Assembly: GCA_026120185.1 (NCBI GenBank)
Contig: JANUWF010001783.1
Span: forward strand, 8,399,001 to 8,463,000
Reading direction: 5' to 3'
DNA from: Voacanga thouarsii
Taxonomy: Eukaryota; Streptophyta; Magnoliopsida; Gentianales; Apocynaceae
Length of the DNA: 64,000 nucleotides
The stretch's first letter is position 1. Every line of letters begins with the position of its first letter. This document shows, in pieces, positions 11,900 to 22,969 of this stretch. The notes beneath the pieces were generated by a model. It made no database searches, was not told the DNA's origin, and worked only from the letters and a program-made list of their open reading frames with translations. A program made the position numbers and the translations under genes.

Positions 11900-12905
11900 T
11901 TTTTAAGAAAGAATCCATTTCGAGCAACAATTACTCTATTTTTTTGAGATAAAATTGATATCGTTTAGTTTCTTTAGGATACCCCACAAATATGCATTTA
12001 TCCGATTTAGGTGCAAGTTTATCAGATAATAAACGCTTTACATAAACTTCACAACCCCAAATCTTCAGAAATAACAAACTAGGTTGTCTCCCAGTCCATA
12101 TCTCATATGGTGTTTTCTGAACCGATTTAGATGGAACTCGATTTAGTATGAATGCCGCAGTCTCTAGGGCATAACCCCAAAAGGAGATTGGAAGATCAAT
12201 TTGACTCATCATTGATCGAACCATATGTAATAAAGTCCGATTTCTCCGTTCAGATACACCATTCCATTGAGGTGTTCTAGGTGGAGTTAATTGGGAGATA
12301 ATTCCACAATTTTTAAGATGCTCATCAAACTCGTGAATTAAGTATTCACCACATCGATCTGATCGAAGTGTTTTGATACTTTTGCCAAGCTGATTTTGTA
12401 CTTCATTTTGAAATTCTTTGAATTTCTAGAACGATTCATACTTGTGTTTCATCAGATACACGTAGCCATATCTGCTGAAATCATCTGTAAATGTAATGAA
12501 ATACTAAAATCCTCCTCTAGCATGTGTATTTATTAGTCCACATACATCAGTGTGTATTAGGCCCAATAAATCAGTTGCCCTTTCATTTTGTCTCTTAAAT
12601 GGCACTTTAGTCATTTTGCCTAATAAACAAGAATCACACGTTTCGTAAGATTCTAAATCAAACGATTTTAGAAGCCCATCATTATGAAGCTTTATTATGC
12701 GTTTCTCATTTATATGGCCCAAACGACAATGCCAGAAGTAAGTCTGATTTAAATCATTGAATTTCAATATCTTAGTATTAATATTATAGATAGATTTGTT
12801 GGAAGATCCATGAAGATTGAGAATATAGAGCCCATTTGATAATGAAGCATCTCTATAAAAAAATGTTGTTTTTATTAATGGAGCAAATGTTATTCCTAAT
12901 AACAA
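11900..12905 (-). pseudogene. Copia-A GAG-pre-integrase and integrase (degenerate)
   Basis: The minus strand shows the zinc-binding pre-integrase segment (WHCRLGHINEKRI ... CDSCLLGKMTK) and the integrase core with all three acidic positions: HTDVCG, LRSDRCGEY and NGVSERRNRTLL. FWGYALETAAFILNRVPSKS and GCEVYVKRLLSDKLAPKSDK follow. A stop after THARGGF (12504), another near 12430 and frame changes break the reading frame. The motif set is that of TNT1-94-like copia Pol. Confidence 0.9.
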
Positions 12906-13735
12906 ATTTAAAACCTTCTAAATCCAAACAAGAAATTGAAATAATATTCCTACTCATAGCAGGAACATAAAAACAATCATTCAGTTCTAAAACAAGCCCA
13001 CTAGGCAAAATTAATTCAAAAGTTCCTACAGCTACTGTAGCAACTTTTGCTCCATTCGCAACTCGTAGGTCCACCTCGCCTTTTTCCAAGGCTCTACTCA
13101 TTTTTAGACCCTGCACATTTACACAAATGTGAGTTCCACAACCAGTATCCAATACCCATGAATTAGAAGTAGACAAATTAATTTCTATAACATAAATACC
13201 TGAAGCGGCAGTCTCACTGTCCTTCTTTTTCTTTGCTTCCAAATAGAGCTTGCAATTTCTTAACCAATGTCCTTGTTCTCCACAATGGTGGAAAGCTCCC
13301 TCATTTGGTGTCTTGGCCTTAGGTTTGGGCTTGAACTTGGACTTTGCCTTGTCCTTTCCCTTACTAGCCATGACTTTGCCCTTTTAGTTGTTCTTTTTCC
13401 CTTTCCCTTTTGAACCATTAGAACATTAGGAGTACTCTTCTTAATATTCAGTTCAGCTTGTTTTAGCATCCCATGCAATTCAGTAATGGATTTCTCTATA
13501 TTATGCATGTTAAAATTCATGACAAATTGGTGATACTCAGGAGGTAATGAGCCCAAGATCAAATCCATGGCCATGTCATGATTAATAGGAGCACCAAGCT
13601 TATCAAGATGATCAAGCTAGCCCTTCATTTTAAGGATATGAGCACTTACCGAGGTGCTAGAAGCCATCTTAAATGCATTTAACGCCTTGTGAGTTTCAAA
13701 TCTCTCTTGTCGTGCTTGTCATGCATTCGTGTTTT
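12853..13735 (-). pseudogene. Copia-A gag and protease, 5'-truncated
   Basis: The minus strand reads the gag C-terminal half (LGSLPPEYHQFVMNFNMHNI), then after a frameshift a zinc knuckle FHHCGEQGHWLRNC. The first Cys of the usual C-x2-C-x4-H-x4-C is replaced by Phe. The aspartic protease site WVLDTGCGTHI follows. The gag N-terminus and the 5' LTR are missing: homology stops near 13735 next to a T-rich tract. Confidence 0.85.
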
Positions 13736-13739
13736 ATTT

Positions 13740-14135
13740 TTTTTCCAATTTTTTTTTTTAGATAATCTACTCAAACACAAAATCACATCCACCAGATCAG
13801 AATTCCAAATTTCTTCTTCTTCCCACTCCCTCCTCCTCCTATCCTCTCGCCCACCCCCAAGCTGGTGTTCCCCATCCCTCCCCCCGGCGCCCCCTGTCCC
13901 GACTTCCCCTTTCCCCGCCGCTAGACACCCCCGCGGCCAGCCACCCCCGTCGCGCTCCCCTCTCCCCACCCAGCGAGCCCCCCTCTCCCCTTCTGTCGAC
14001 CCTCACCCCGCCCCCACCTTCTCCTTTCCCCCCGCAAAGCGAGCCCCCTATCGCCTCCGCCCCCTCCCCCAGCAGATCCTTCCCCCGCGGCCAGCCAACC
14101 CCGGCGTCCCCCTCCCCCACCCCCTTCTCCATATT
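13740..14135. other. C-rich low-complexity island
   Basis: After a T-rich run the + strand becomes extremely C-rich (about 13845-14130), far from the AT-rich norm of the window. The motif CCCCCGCGGCCAGCCA occurs twice (about 13929 and 14085), suggesting a decayed duplication. Long open frames on both strands (Pro/Ser-rich or Gly/Arg-rich) are expected from composition alone. It lies exactly where copia-A is truncated. It may be a captured GC-rich exon or leader, or an expanded simple sequence. Confidence 0.5.
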
Positions 14136-14479
14136 ATTTATTTATTTTTACACTTGGCTCGTTATTTTTCAAAAGATATTTAAAATAAGTTGTGCTTAAA
14201 AAAATTTATGGTCGTAAGGGTTTCTTTTAGAAACTTTAGGGACTTAAATATAATTCTCCAAGTGGACTAAGTTAAAAAATATAGGGATTCAAGTAATGAC
14301 TAAATGCATTAATAATTAACAGAATAATTATATACTCTGATAAATAGAAGCAAATTAAAAATGAAAAAATTTAAAAAAATAAAAGTGATAAAAAATTTTA
14401 CTTTATTTATTTATTTAAATCAAATTTTAGAAGTGTATTTCATATAATTGTAATATTTTGTAAGAAGTAAATAAATATA

Positions 14480-14640
14480 ATATGTGCTTTCAATTTGCAC
14501 AAACAATGACGCAGCACGGTGGTTGGAACATTGCGCCTCCACAATGGAGACGCAAGTTCGACTCTTGGTTGCGCACAGGAAAGGGAAGGATTTTCTAGCG
14601 TGGCGCCACATGGTGAACCATTCTGTCACGTGGCATATTT
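14480..14640 (+). mobile_element. SINE-like unit with tRNA-type promoter boxes
   Basis: GCAGCACGGTGG (14511-14522) resembles a pol III A box and GTTCGACTC (14556-14564) matches a B box (GTTCRANNC), at tRNA-like spacing. The segment does not fold as a complete tRNA, so a tRNA-derived SINE head or tRNA pseudogene is likely. The 3' limit is uncertain. Confidence 0.5.
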
Positions 14641-14649
14641 AAATTTTTT

Positions 14650-15352
14650 AAATTAAAATACTAACCGATTACCAATTGAATATATTACCAACTGATATAT
14701 TTTGGTTAGTAATAGATCTATAAAATATTTAAATTAAATTACTAACCAAAATACTAACTGATTACCAACTGAATATATTACCAACCGATACATTTAAGTT
14801 AATAATCGGTTGGTAAAATTTTAAAATTAAAATACCAATCGATTACCAACTGAATATATTACCAGTCGATATATTTTAGTTAGTAACGGTCGTAAAATTT
14901 TTAAATTAAAATACCAACTGAATACATTACCAACCAATACATTTTGGTTAGTAATCGGTCGGTAAAATTTTTAAATTAAAATATCAACTAATTACCAATT
15001 GAATATATTACTAACTGATTGTTATCAGTTGGTAAATATTTTTCCGCCAAATTGCCAACTGAATACATTACCAACCAATATATTTTGGTTGGTAATCAGT
15101 TGGTAAAATTTTTTCCATTAAATTACCAACCGATTACCAATTGATAATATTACTAATCGAGTGTTATTAGTTGGTAATCAGTTGATAAATATATTCCTAC
15201 CAAATTACCAACCAATTACCAACCAACTATTTACCAACTGATTATGTTTGTTGGTAAGTGGTTGGAAAAGCTTTAAATTTTTTCAAATTTTATTTCGGTT
15301 GGTAATTACCGACTGCAGTGGTCAATTGGTAATAGTTAGTTGGTATATTGCA
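14650..15352. repeat. CACTA-1 right subterminal repeats
   Basis: Repeated ACCAACTGA / TCGGTTGGTAA units in both orientations up to the right TIR, mirroring the left end. Confidence 0.9.
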
Positions 15353-15366
15353 TTTTTCTAGTAGTG

Positions 15367-17396
15367 TATGCAGATTTTGTGATGTTAAGAAGAAGAAAGG
15401 AATGAATAAAGTGGCGGTTAAGTGCTAATATAAGCATAGAACAAAGAAAGAAAGCATTTTGCAAGAAAAAGAAATAAATTCTAGAAAAACAGCAAGTTTT
15501 TGCTTGCAGTAGTTTGGTGTCGGTAACAAGTTTTCTTGAAATGAGTCTCTGGACTTGTAGTTAAGGTCTTAGGAATATTTTGGCACAAATTTGAAGTCAT
15601 TTGGACTTGTGAATCAGAAGTTATGGACAAAATCATGAAAGGTGCTAAAGTTGAGGAATTCTGGACGAGCAGTCTATTCAGACCTTAACCTGAAACAAAT
15701 AGCAAAAGAAATGAAGGTCCCAAAAACTGAAGCTTACAGAAAATTATCTTGGGAATTTTTTGGGACAAGTTTCATGTTATTCCGACAAGTACATAAAAAG
15801 TTATGGTAAAAATATAGAAGTATGCCATGATATGAAAATGTAGAATTTTACTGAAAGCAATGAATTGATATGTTGTTCCATTAAGATTAATGAATAAAAT
15901 GAGAAATTAAAAAGTTTTTTACATGACTTGTGAACATTTTTCTGAAAGGATCAAGAAATGGATTTAGAAAGGATGATGTACCATTTCGATTACTCCAATA
16001 AATCTATTTCCATTATAGTGGGAAATTGAGAATAGGAAATTAGTGATTTCTTTGGTTGTGCACCTATTAGTAATTTATTTACTAAGAATCTTTGGATATT
16101 AAAAGGAAATGTGAAATGATCCTTTGATGTAGGTGTTTATCACAAGGATTTTGTGTAATCCTAAAGACAATCAGTAGTCAGGTAACAACATTACATAAAA
16201 TGAGTTCTTTGATTTCAAACTCCCGTTTTAGCTAAGTATTTTTCTGACATAGTCAAATACTTTCCTGATATAATATATGCTTTCCTGATATATCATGACT
16301 TAAATTTCCTATTTGAACTTGAGAATATTATCAAGCCCTTGATTTCCTGAGTATCATGTATTTCATGTGAGTTCCTTGACTCTTAAAACTCCCAAATTGT
16401 TAAAGAATTTTTTTGATATAGCAAAATATTTTCCTGATATGGACGAGTATTTTCTTGATATTTTCCAGTACAAGTTTTCTGCTTGAATTTGAATGCATCA
16501 TGAACATCATGAATCTTAAATTCATGAGCACGTTTTCATTACCTGCTTAAAGCCATGTTTCAAGACATTTCCTGCATGCAACACATGACTAACATGACAA
16601 GTTATGGAAAAAGAATAAGAAACCCTTTTCTATTTCTTGGACCTGAATACGTGTATCATGTGAATGTTGAGTACAATTATGGAAAATGAGTAAGAAACCC
16701 TTTTCTATTTCTTGGACCTAAATACATGTATCATGTGAACGTTGAGTATTCAACAGGAGCTTTTCTCCTTGTACTAACTTGCATTAGAGATAAACGGCCC
16801 CAAATAACTTGGCCAGTTATAGGGTTCGTCTTACTCGAAATGGGGTGATAGGACATTGGGCTTAGATAACTCCCAAATTCTTAAATTCCTGTTATACTAA
16901 CTACTGATATTTCTGAATTCCTATTATACTAACTGGCTAACTCCTCTCATAAATCAAACATGTTTTACCTGCACACTAAGCAGAATTTTTTGAGTTCTTC
17001 TCATACATAAATCATGAACTCGCATGTCTTGCTTATAAGATCTTGAACATTGTTTTTCATACATAAACCTAGAACTAGCATGTCTTGTTTCATGAAATCC
17101 TGTTATTTTCTAGAGCGACTTACGAGTTTTACCATATGATATTTTCTTGAACTCTTGTTACATAACTATACTTCTTGCAAAAGCCCAATACTGGTTGCTC
17201 ATGATCAGATACTGCATTATTCCTAAATGGTTTCTTTTTATGAAAAACACTAGGACATATGGGACTCATTGAGCGTTACGCTCATGCGTGTGTTGTTTTG
17301 TCTTAAAATTTTAGAGGCCGAATTGTAGCAGTGGTTTGCTGAATGATCTTGTTACTTCTTTGATACACGTGGAGCTTTGGATGGAGTATATATATA
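15367..17396 (+). other. Middle segment of the solo LTR
   Basis: About 2 kb between CACTA-1 and CACTA-2 with no ORF. It contains a near-direct repeat around GAAACCCTTTTCTATTTCTT (16620 and 16695) and several TTTCCTGATAT-type motifs (16230-16450). It belongs to the LTR bounded at 3266 and 32331. Confidence 0.6.
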
Positions 17397-17419
17397 CACT
17401 ACTAGAAAAAGGCTGATTG

Positions 17420-18125
17420 CCAACTTTCAAATTCCATTGGTAGTTGCCACATTTCTATTGGTAATACTAGTTTACCAACAGATTGCCAACAAAATTTGGT
17501 CTGTATATAAAATGCTTGTTGGAAAGTGTTACCAATAAGAGTTTTTCAAATCTATTGGTAATTACCACCAGATTTTACTATTGGTAACATTATATTTTCG
17601 TTTGTAATGATTTCTTTGGGGTTAAGCATTTTCTATTGGTAATTTTATTAGGTTACCAACAAACTAACTACGTAGTTGGTAAAATCGTTGAAAATTTTTT
17701 AATTGTTTATTTTGTTGGTAGTTTTTCCAAATGATTGTTTAGTTGGTAATGTTGTTGGTAATTTGCCAACAATTCCTTAGTTGGTATATTTGTATTGTTG
17801 GTAAATATTATTCATTACCAACAAACAATTTAGTTGGTACGAAGTTGGTAAATGTAAAAAAATATCATACCTATTGATAGCTTACCAACTACAATTCAGT
17901 TGGTATTGTAAGCATACTCTGTTGGTATATACCAATAGATAAATCTGTTGGTAAGTAGTTGTAAATTATTGTTGTTATTTATTAACGATAAATCTGTTGG
18001 TAAACACCTACAAATTTATGTTTGTAAATACCAACCGATTGTTCGTTGGTAAGCACTTGTAAATTTTGGTTGGTATGTACCAACAGATTGTGTGTTGGTA
18101 AGTATCAATAGATTTTCTATTGGTA
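17420..18125. repeat. CACTA-2 left subterminal repeats
   Basis: Many TTGGTAA / TTACCAAC units in both orientations, with ACAGA or ATAGA in place of the ACCGA of CACTA-1. They mark a sister subfamily. Confidence 0.9.
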
Positions 18126-18355
18126 AGTAAAATTATTTTATCACTATTTAATCCATACACATATTTAATAAAGCAATCCTACATAATATTAAAAATACAT
18201 TCATACCAAAAGTCATACATCCCTATTGAAAGTACATCAATATCCATAACAAAAGTACATCAAAGTCTAATATGGAACAAAAAAATAGATAAAGCCAATT
18301 TGTTATGAGCTTAAAATAATGTTTTACTTCATTAGTCCAAAATATGAAATAAATT

Positions 18356-20221
18356 CAAGAATCAACTTGTGAAGCATCCTCTCCCTTGAGTTCCTTGACT
18401 TCTGATGTTAAGGTTTCACCTCTAATTGCAAGCATTCATTCAATTCTCATAGTTCTCGAATAGCCTTGTATAATGATTCGTCCACACTTTGCAATTCTAA
18501 CCTTTGGATATGTTCTGTAAATTATGCTGATGAACAAGATGAAGAGGATGACTTGTATGTAGTAGATTTCTCTAGGCAGCTCAAACTGAGAGATCCTATG
18601 TCGTAGACTGTATTACCCTTTTTTGGTGGTTCTACAACTTATAACCAAACATCAACCTTGTTAACTGGTTTTGGTTGCTCCCCTTCAGGTGTTTGATTTG
18701 TTATTAGCTCCGTCTCTTTTTGCAATTCCTCTTGGTACCTTGCCTATGACAATGAAAACACTATAGTATAAATAATAACCCAATAACATAACTTATACAT
18801 GCTAGTAAAATAATCCCAACAAAATAGCCCACCAAAAAATTAACACCGCAATCAGATTAGATCTCACAAATCCAAAAGTATAAATATGTTGATGTTGTGT
18901 ATTTCAGTGGATATGACTCTTACATATATGTCCTCAGATCGCTTGTCAATAAAGACAAGCTTTGGCACCTCTGGAAGCTCCTCTTCCCCCTCTAACATTA
19001 GTCTTTCTTTTTTTAATACTTGCTCAACCTCATCTTCAGTGTTTGTTGTGTGAGTGAAGACATAAATGTTCATCTGCGAATATTCTCTATGATATTTCTC
19101 CTCCTATGAAATAATCATAAAATGAAAGTTATAATGTATTATATATAAGAACAATAATTACAAATATATTTCAAATGATGAATTAAAAGGAAATTTTATA
19201 TATTATACAAGCTTTCTCTTGTGTACAGATGTTGGGATAGATCTTCCTGAATGATTTGAGGATCCCAAAACACTCTTTTTGTTTGCTGACATAGTCCTTG
19301 AAATTTTCTTAAACACATCACTATCCTAATATGCTCGGAGCTCATTGTTGTACTCCTCTTTTATGAAATCATAAGAGATATGTCCATTTTATACTTCTTC
19401 CATCAAATACCTATAACTGTTATTGGCCTTTTTTTTTTCCCATTTTGCTTTCATAATTGAATTATATTTGTGGTCCCAGTTGTACTCTTTCTGTAGTTTT
19501 CCAATAAAAATTACCAAATTAGTATAATAAGCATAAAATACAACCTACAGCTATAATTGGACAAAGTAAATTTAATGCTTACTACCCACTCAGCATACCA
19601 TACATCCCTTGTGGCAGGTGGAACCTTTTTCCAAGTAAGATATGGTCCCGAAAACATAGATTCTATGGTTGAATGAATAGATCGCACTGGTTTGTTGAAC
19701 GGCTTAGCATTGCAAAGAATCCTACAACAGACAAATAAATATTTAAGGATTTTGCTTGATTCTTTTAGAACAAATCCTAAATTTAAGAAAATTAAAAATT
19801 TACAAATCACTTACTCATCTCCTTCAATCCAACATTCAAACTTGCCATGTGCTGGTGTATTAATAGCTGAAGATAAGTTAGATGTTTGCACATTCTCCTG
19901 AGCCAGAGTAGACTTAACTTGGTCATTAGGAATGATAGGCACAATTCACTCATTGTGAGTGATTGGCTCGGCTTGCTCAAAACGAATCTCTAGCTGAACG
20001 TTTTCTCTAGAATTGCTATCATTGTGACCATCAGTAGGAGTAAGCAACGTAGGTGGTGGAGTATGGAAATCATCTGCTGCTCTCTAGCTAATATTTGGAG
20101 AATTTTAATTTTCTGTTGGGGGTGAATTCAATAGTTGACCCTCGGAGTCGTTGTTTGATTGGCCTCCATATCATCCTAGCTTTTGCCCTTTTTTTTGTAT
20201 TCCTTCCCTACTAGGTGCCAT
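18356..20221 (-). pseudogene. Ptta/En-Spm (TNPA-like) CACTA protein, broken
   Basis: The start ATG is at 20221 (MAPSREGIQKKGQ). Exon 1 ends near 19814 at a GTAAGT donor; the next exon starts near 19722 after TTGTAG and reads SGPYLTWKKVPPATRDVWYA, the hallmark of the plant Ptta/En-Spm transposase family. Later segments include NWDHKYNSIMKAKWEKKKAN, EELPEVPKLVFIDKRSEDIY and DVWLQVVEPPKKGNTVYDIG. At least four in-frame stops lie in exon 1 alone. In En/Spm the equivalent protein binds subterminal repeats. It is inactive here. Confidence 0.75.
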
Positions 20222-20224
20222 CTG

Positions 20225-21840
20225 AAAGTAATCCATAGATTGCAAATAAGAATACTCGAAAGATAAATACAAAAATTAGTAGATAAAAAAGAATGGCATA
20301 AATAGTTGTCTAGCTTGTAGCCTAATAAATAGAACTTTGGTGAAAAGATCACATTAATAGCAAAGTGATGATATCATGATATAGCTGATTAGTTCTTTTT
20401 TTTTTTTTTTGTCACAGTTCATCGTTATCATCTTCTGCTATAGTTACCCTCTCATTCTCCTTGATGTATCCATACTTTCTAAATACCTATAAATTCAAAC
20501 GGACAATATTTCAAATGAAAACAAGAGCCATGTATCACAATCATGTAAGCTCACTAGTTTTTTACATTTGAGCAGTCCCAAAAATAAGAAAAAAAAACAA
20601 CAAAAGGACAACCAAAAGATCTATGTTCAATCAGGATAGCATTTAAAACTGAGAATGTATTTACACTAAAAGATATATGTACAATTAGTTTTCTGATTTT
20701 AAGTCTAACTCTTAATCCTATTAGATTGTATATTTATGGATTTCCCAACCATGCTAAGTGGAAGCGCTGCATAAATGTGTTAAATGAAGCCATTTATGAT
20801 TCGACCATGTTTTCGATTCAAATTACTTGAACAATATAAAGGTCCATTTCGAACAAAAAAGAAAAAGGTACAACACTTTTAAATAACTATTGAATACTAA
20901 TGACTTGGGGCTTCATCCACTCTCTCTTTTATTTCTCCACATTTCTCTCCTCTGATCATGTCCAACGTTTATGAAGGATAGAGGGAAAGGAGTTAAATTG
21001 AAGAGTTTAGCATATTTTTTTTATTTTCTGCATATCATATCTCACCCATATAAACTATTAGAGTGTAATATTTTCTGCATATCTTACCTTAATATATGTT
21101 CGAGAAAACCTTATTCCATCCTGTCATACCTTTACTTACATCCAGTTTCAATTGCCAGATATCCTATACCCTGCCTTACTTTATTTAAGCTGTGAAAACT
21201 CTCCACAGCAATAAGAGCATTATTAGCAATCAGTGTACCATGTATAAAAGCTCTCTAGACATCATCAATTCTTATGCAACACATATAATAGAAAAAAGTA
21301 ATTATTTAAACTATGTGTAGTACATATTTTGGTCTTTACTAAAAGCCAATTGTCTTTCATTACAAAGTTATACTAAAGAAACATATCACAATCCAAACCC
21401 TAAGTACCTTTCTGCACATCATTTTTATTACATTAGAGCAAAGGTTAGATTGAAGATCATAAACTCAAACTTTCCTCACAATGCCTTCAAATAAGTCGAG
21501 GTAATGCACAATCATATGAGAAAATTAATGTAATTAGATATTAGATATTAGGTCTTTTAAATGAGATCTACAAAAGAAGGGGATGGACTGTAAAATGTTT
21601 ATGCATTTCTCTGATTTCCTTTTTTTTTTTTTAATTCTAGTTTATGTATTTTTGGAGACACTGCATAAATGCAAAATGACAGGACATACATAGGGTAAAT
21701 AGAGATGGTATGATTTGCAAAATTCTGTTATTTTATAATCATTCCATATTTGCCTTGCCTGAAATTAAGTGTATATACAGTAGGATTGAAACTTAAATAG
21801 CAACTTAGTGGAATAAATTCACAGGAGATTAGCAATCAAA
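20225..21840. other. CACTA-2 interior without recognised gene
   Basis: AT-rich sequence with poly-T runs near 20400 and 21620. No coding signal could be assigned on either strand. Confidence 0.5.
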
Positions 21841-21844
21841 AGAT

Positions 21845-22020
21845 GTATATATGTTGTATGTATATAAAGTGTATATATGTTGTATATATGATGTATGTAT
21901 ATAAAGTGTATATGTATTTATGATGTATGTATGTTGTATGTATATATGTTGTATATATATAAAGTGTATATATATTGTATGTATACTATATTTTTCAAGG
22001 CCTTATGTTGTATGTATGTT
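21845..22020. repeat. TGTATGTATAT-type minisatellite left of the XTH fragment
   Basis: Irregular units of TTGTATGTATATAAAGTGTA and TGATGTATGTATG, ending with ATTTTTCAAGGCCTTATG motifs. The same units, including TTTTTCAAGGCCTTATG, recur at 22795-22955 right of the XTH fragment. Confidence 0.85.
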
Positions 22021-22159
22021 GTATTTTTCAAGGTCTTATAAAGTGTATCTTTGTAAGTCAACATTCATGATTTACATCAAAGTTCATTAGTTTTTACCTC
22101 TTATGTTCTGTATTTTCTTTTTCATTTTCCTGATAGATTTTGTTCTTGATTGAATGCAG

Positions 22160-22790
22160 TTATCATCTCAAGGCGCAAACCACAATAAGATTGATTTTGA
22201 GTTCTTAGGGAATGTGTCTGGCTAGCCATATACAGTTCACACCAATGTTTATGCCCAAGTAAAAAGGAACAAAGAGCAACCGTTTCGTTTCTGGTTTGAT
22301 CCCACTGCAGCATTGCATACATATTCCATTGTTTGGAATCCCGAACGGATAATGTAAGTTGAAATTTCTCCCCATCATTTTCAAGAAAACAAGATTCTAT
22401 TAGCATTGGATCAGTTTCTGATTCCATTTTTTGAAACTCTGTTTTACAATTTCTTGGTTGATAACAGCCCTCTCAAAGTATTCAGCAATAGCAAAGGAAT
22501 GGAATTCCATTCCCAAAGAACCAGCCTATGAGATTGCACTGCAGCTTGTGGAATGTAGATGATTGGGCAACACAAAGAGGAAAAGTTAAGGCAGATTGGT
22601 CTCAAGCCCCCTTTGTTGCATCTTACAGAAACATCAATCTTGATGTCAATGCTTGTTCTGGCTCATCTTGTGCATCCAAATCTCTTGATGCTTTCAACAC
22701 AGCAGCAGGGAAAACTCAAGGACTTGATGCTAAGGGCCAAAACAGACTTCGTTGGGTGCAATCCAAGTTCATGATCTATGACTACTGCGT
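22160..22790 (+). pseudogene. Captured xyloglucan endotransglucosylase/hydrolase (XTH) fragment
   Basis: XTH enzymes cut and rejoin xyloglucan in the cell wall (GH16). An exon opens after GAATGCAG at 22160 and reads LSSQGANHNKIDFEFLGNVS ... [20 protein letters not shown], ending at an AT|GTAAGT donor (22354). The last exon (about 22458-22790) reads LWNVDDWATQRGKVKADWSQ and APFVASYRNINLD, and ends near LRWVQSKFMIYDYC. The active site HDEIDFEFLG has become HNKIDFEFLG, losing the nucleophilic Glu. There is a TAG in NVSG*PYTVH, a one-base insertion after exon 3 starts, and the acceptor AG is damaged. It is opposite in orientation to the CACTA-2 genes and is a host-gene capture. Confidence 0.9.
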
Positions 22791-22794
22791 ATAT

Positions 22795-22960
22795 GTGTTG
22801 TATATAAGCTGTATGTATATTGTATGTATGATGTGTATATATATAGTGTATATATGTTGTATATATACTATATGTATGTTGTATTTTTCAAGGCCTTATG
22901 TTGTATGTATGTTGTATTTTTCAAGGCCTTATGCTGTATGTATGTTGTATTTTTCAACAA
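22795..22960. repeat. TGTATGTATAT-type minisatellite right of the XTH fragment
   Basis: TTGTATATA-type units followed by three copies of TATGTATGTTGTATTTTTCA, two of which continue AGGCCTTATG. They match the array at 21845-22020 in direct orientation. Short open frames rich in Tyr, Cys and Met here are artefacts of the repeat. Confidence 0.85.
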
Positions 22961-22969
22961 TCCAAACCC

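Larger units (their letters stand above)
4441..15366. mobile_element. CACTA-1, 10.9 kb nonautonomous CACTA (En/Spm) transposon
   Basis: Ends are CACTACTAGAAAAA and its complement TTTTTCTAGTAGTG, with TAT duplicated at 4438-4440 and 15367-15369. Both ends carry about 0.7-0.9 kb of subterminal repeats. No transposase motifs were found inside. The interior is filled with two degenerate copia elements, exon-like fragments, a C-rich island and a SINE-like unit. It sits in the solo LTR and is related to CACTA-2 by its TIR and by the TTGGTAA-type subterminal repeats. Confidence 0.92.

Noticed and set aside
13689..14183. Pro/Ser-rich + strand ORF and Gly/Arg-rich minus ORFs
   Set aside because: They come from the C-rich island; such composition has few stops in several frames and shows no domain.
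14511..14564. tRNA gene
   Set aside because: A- and B-box-like motifs are present, but I cannot fold acceptor and anticodon stems into a complete tRNA; called SINE-like instead.
22122..22427. Minus-strand ORF of 101 codons
   Set aside because: It is the shadow of the XTH exon read on the opposite strand.
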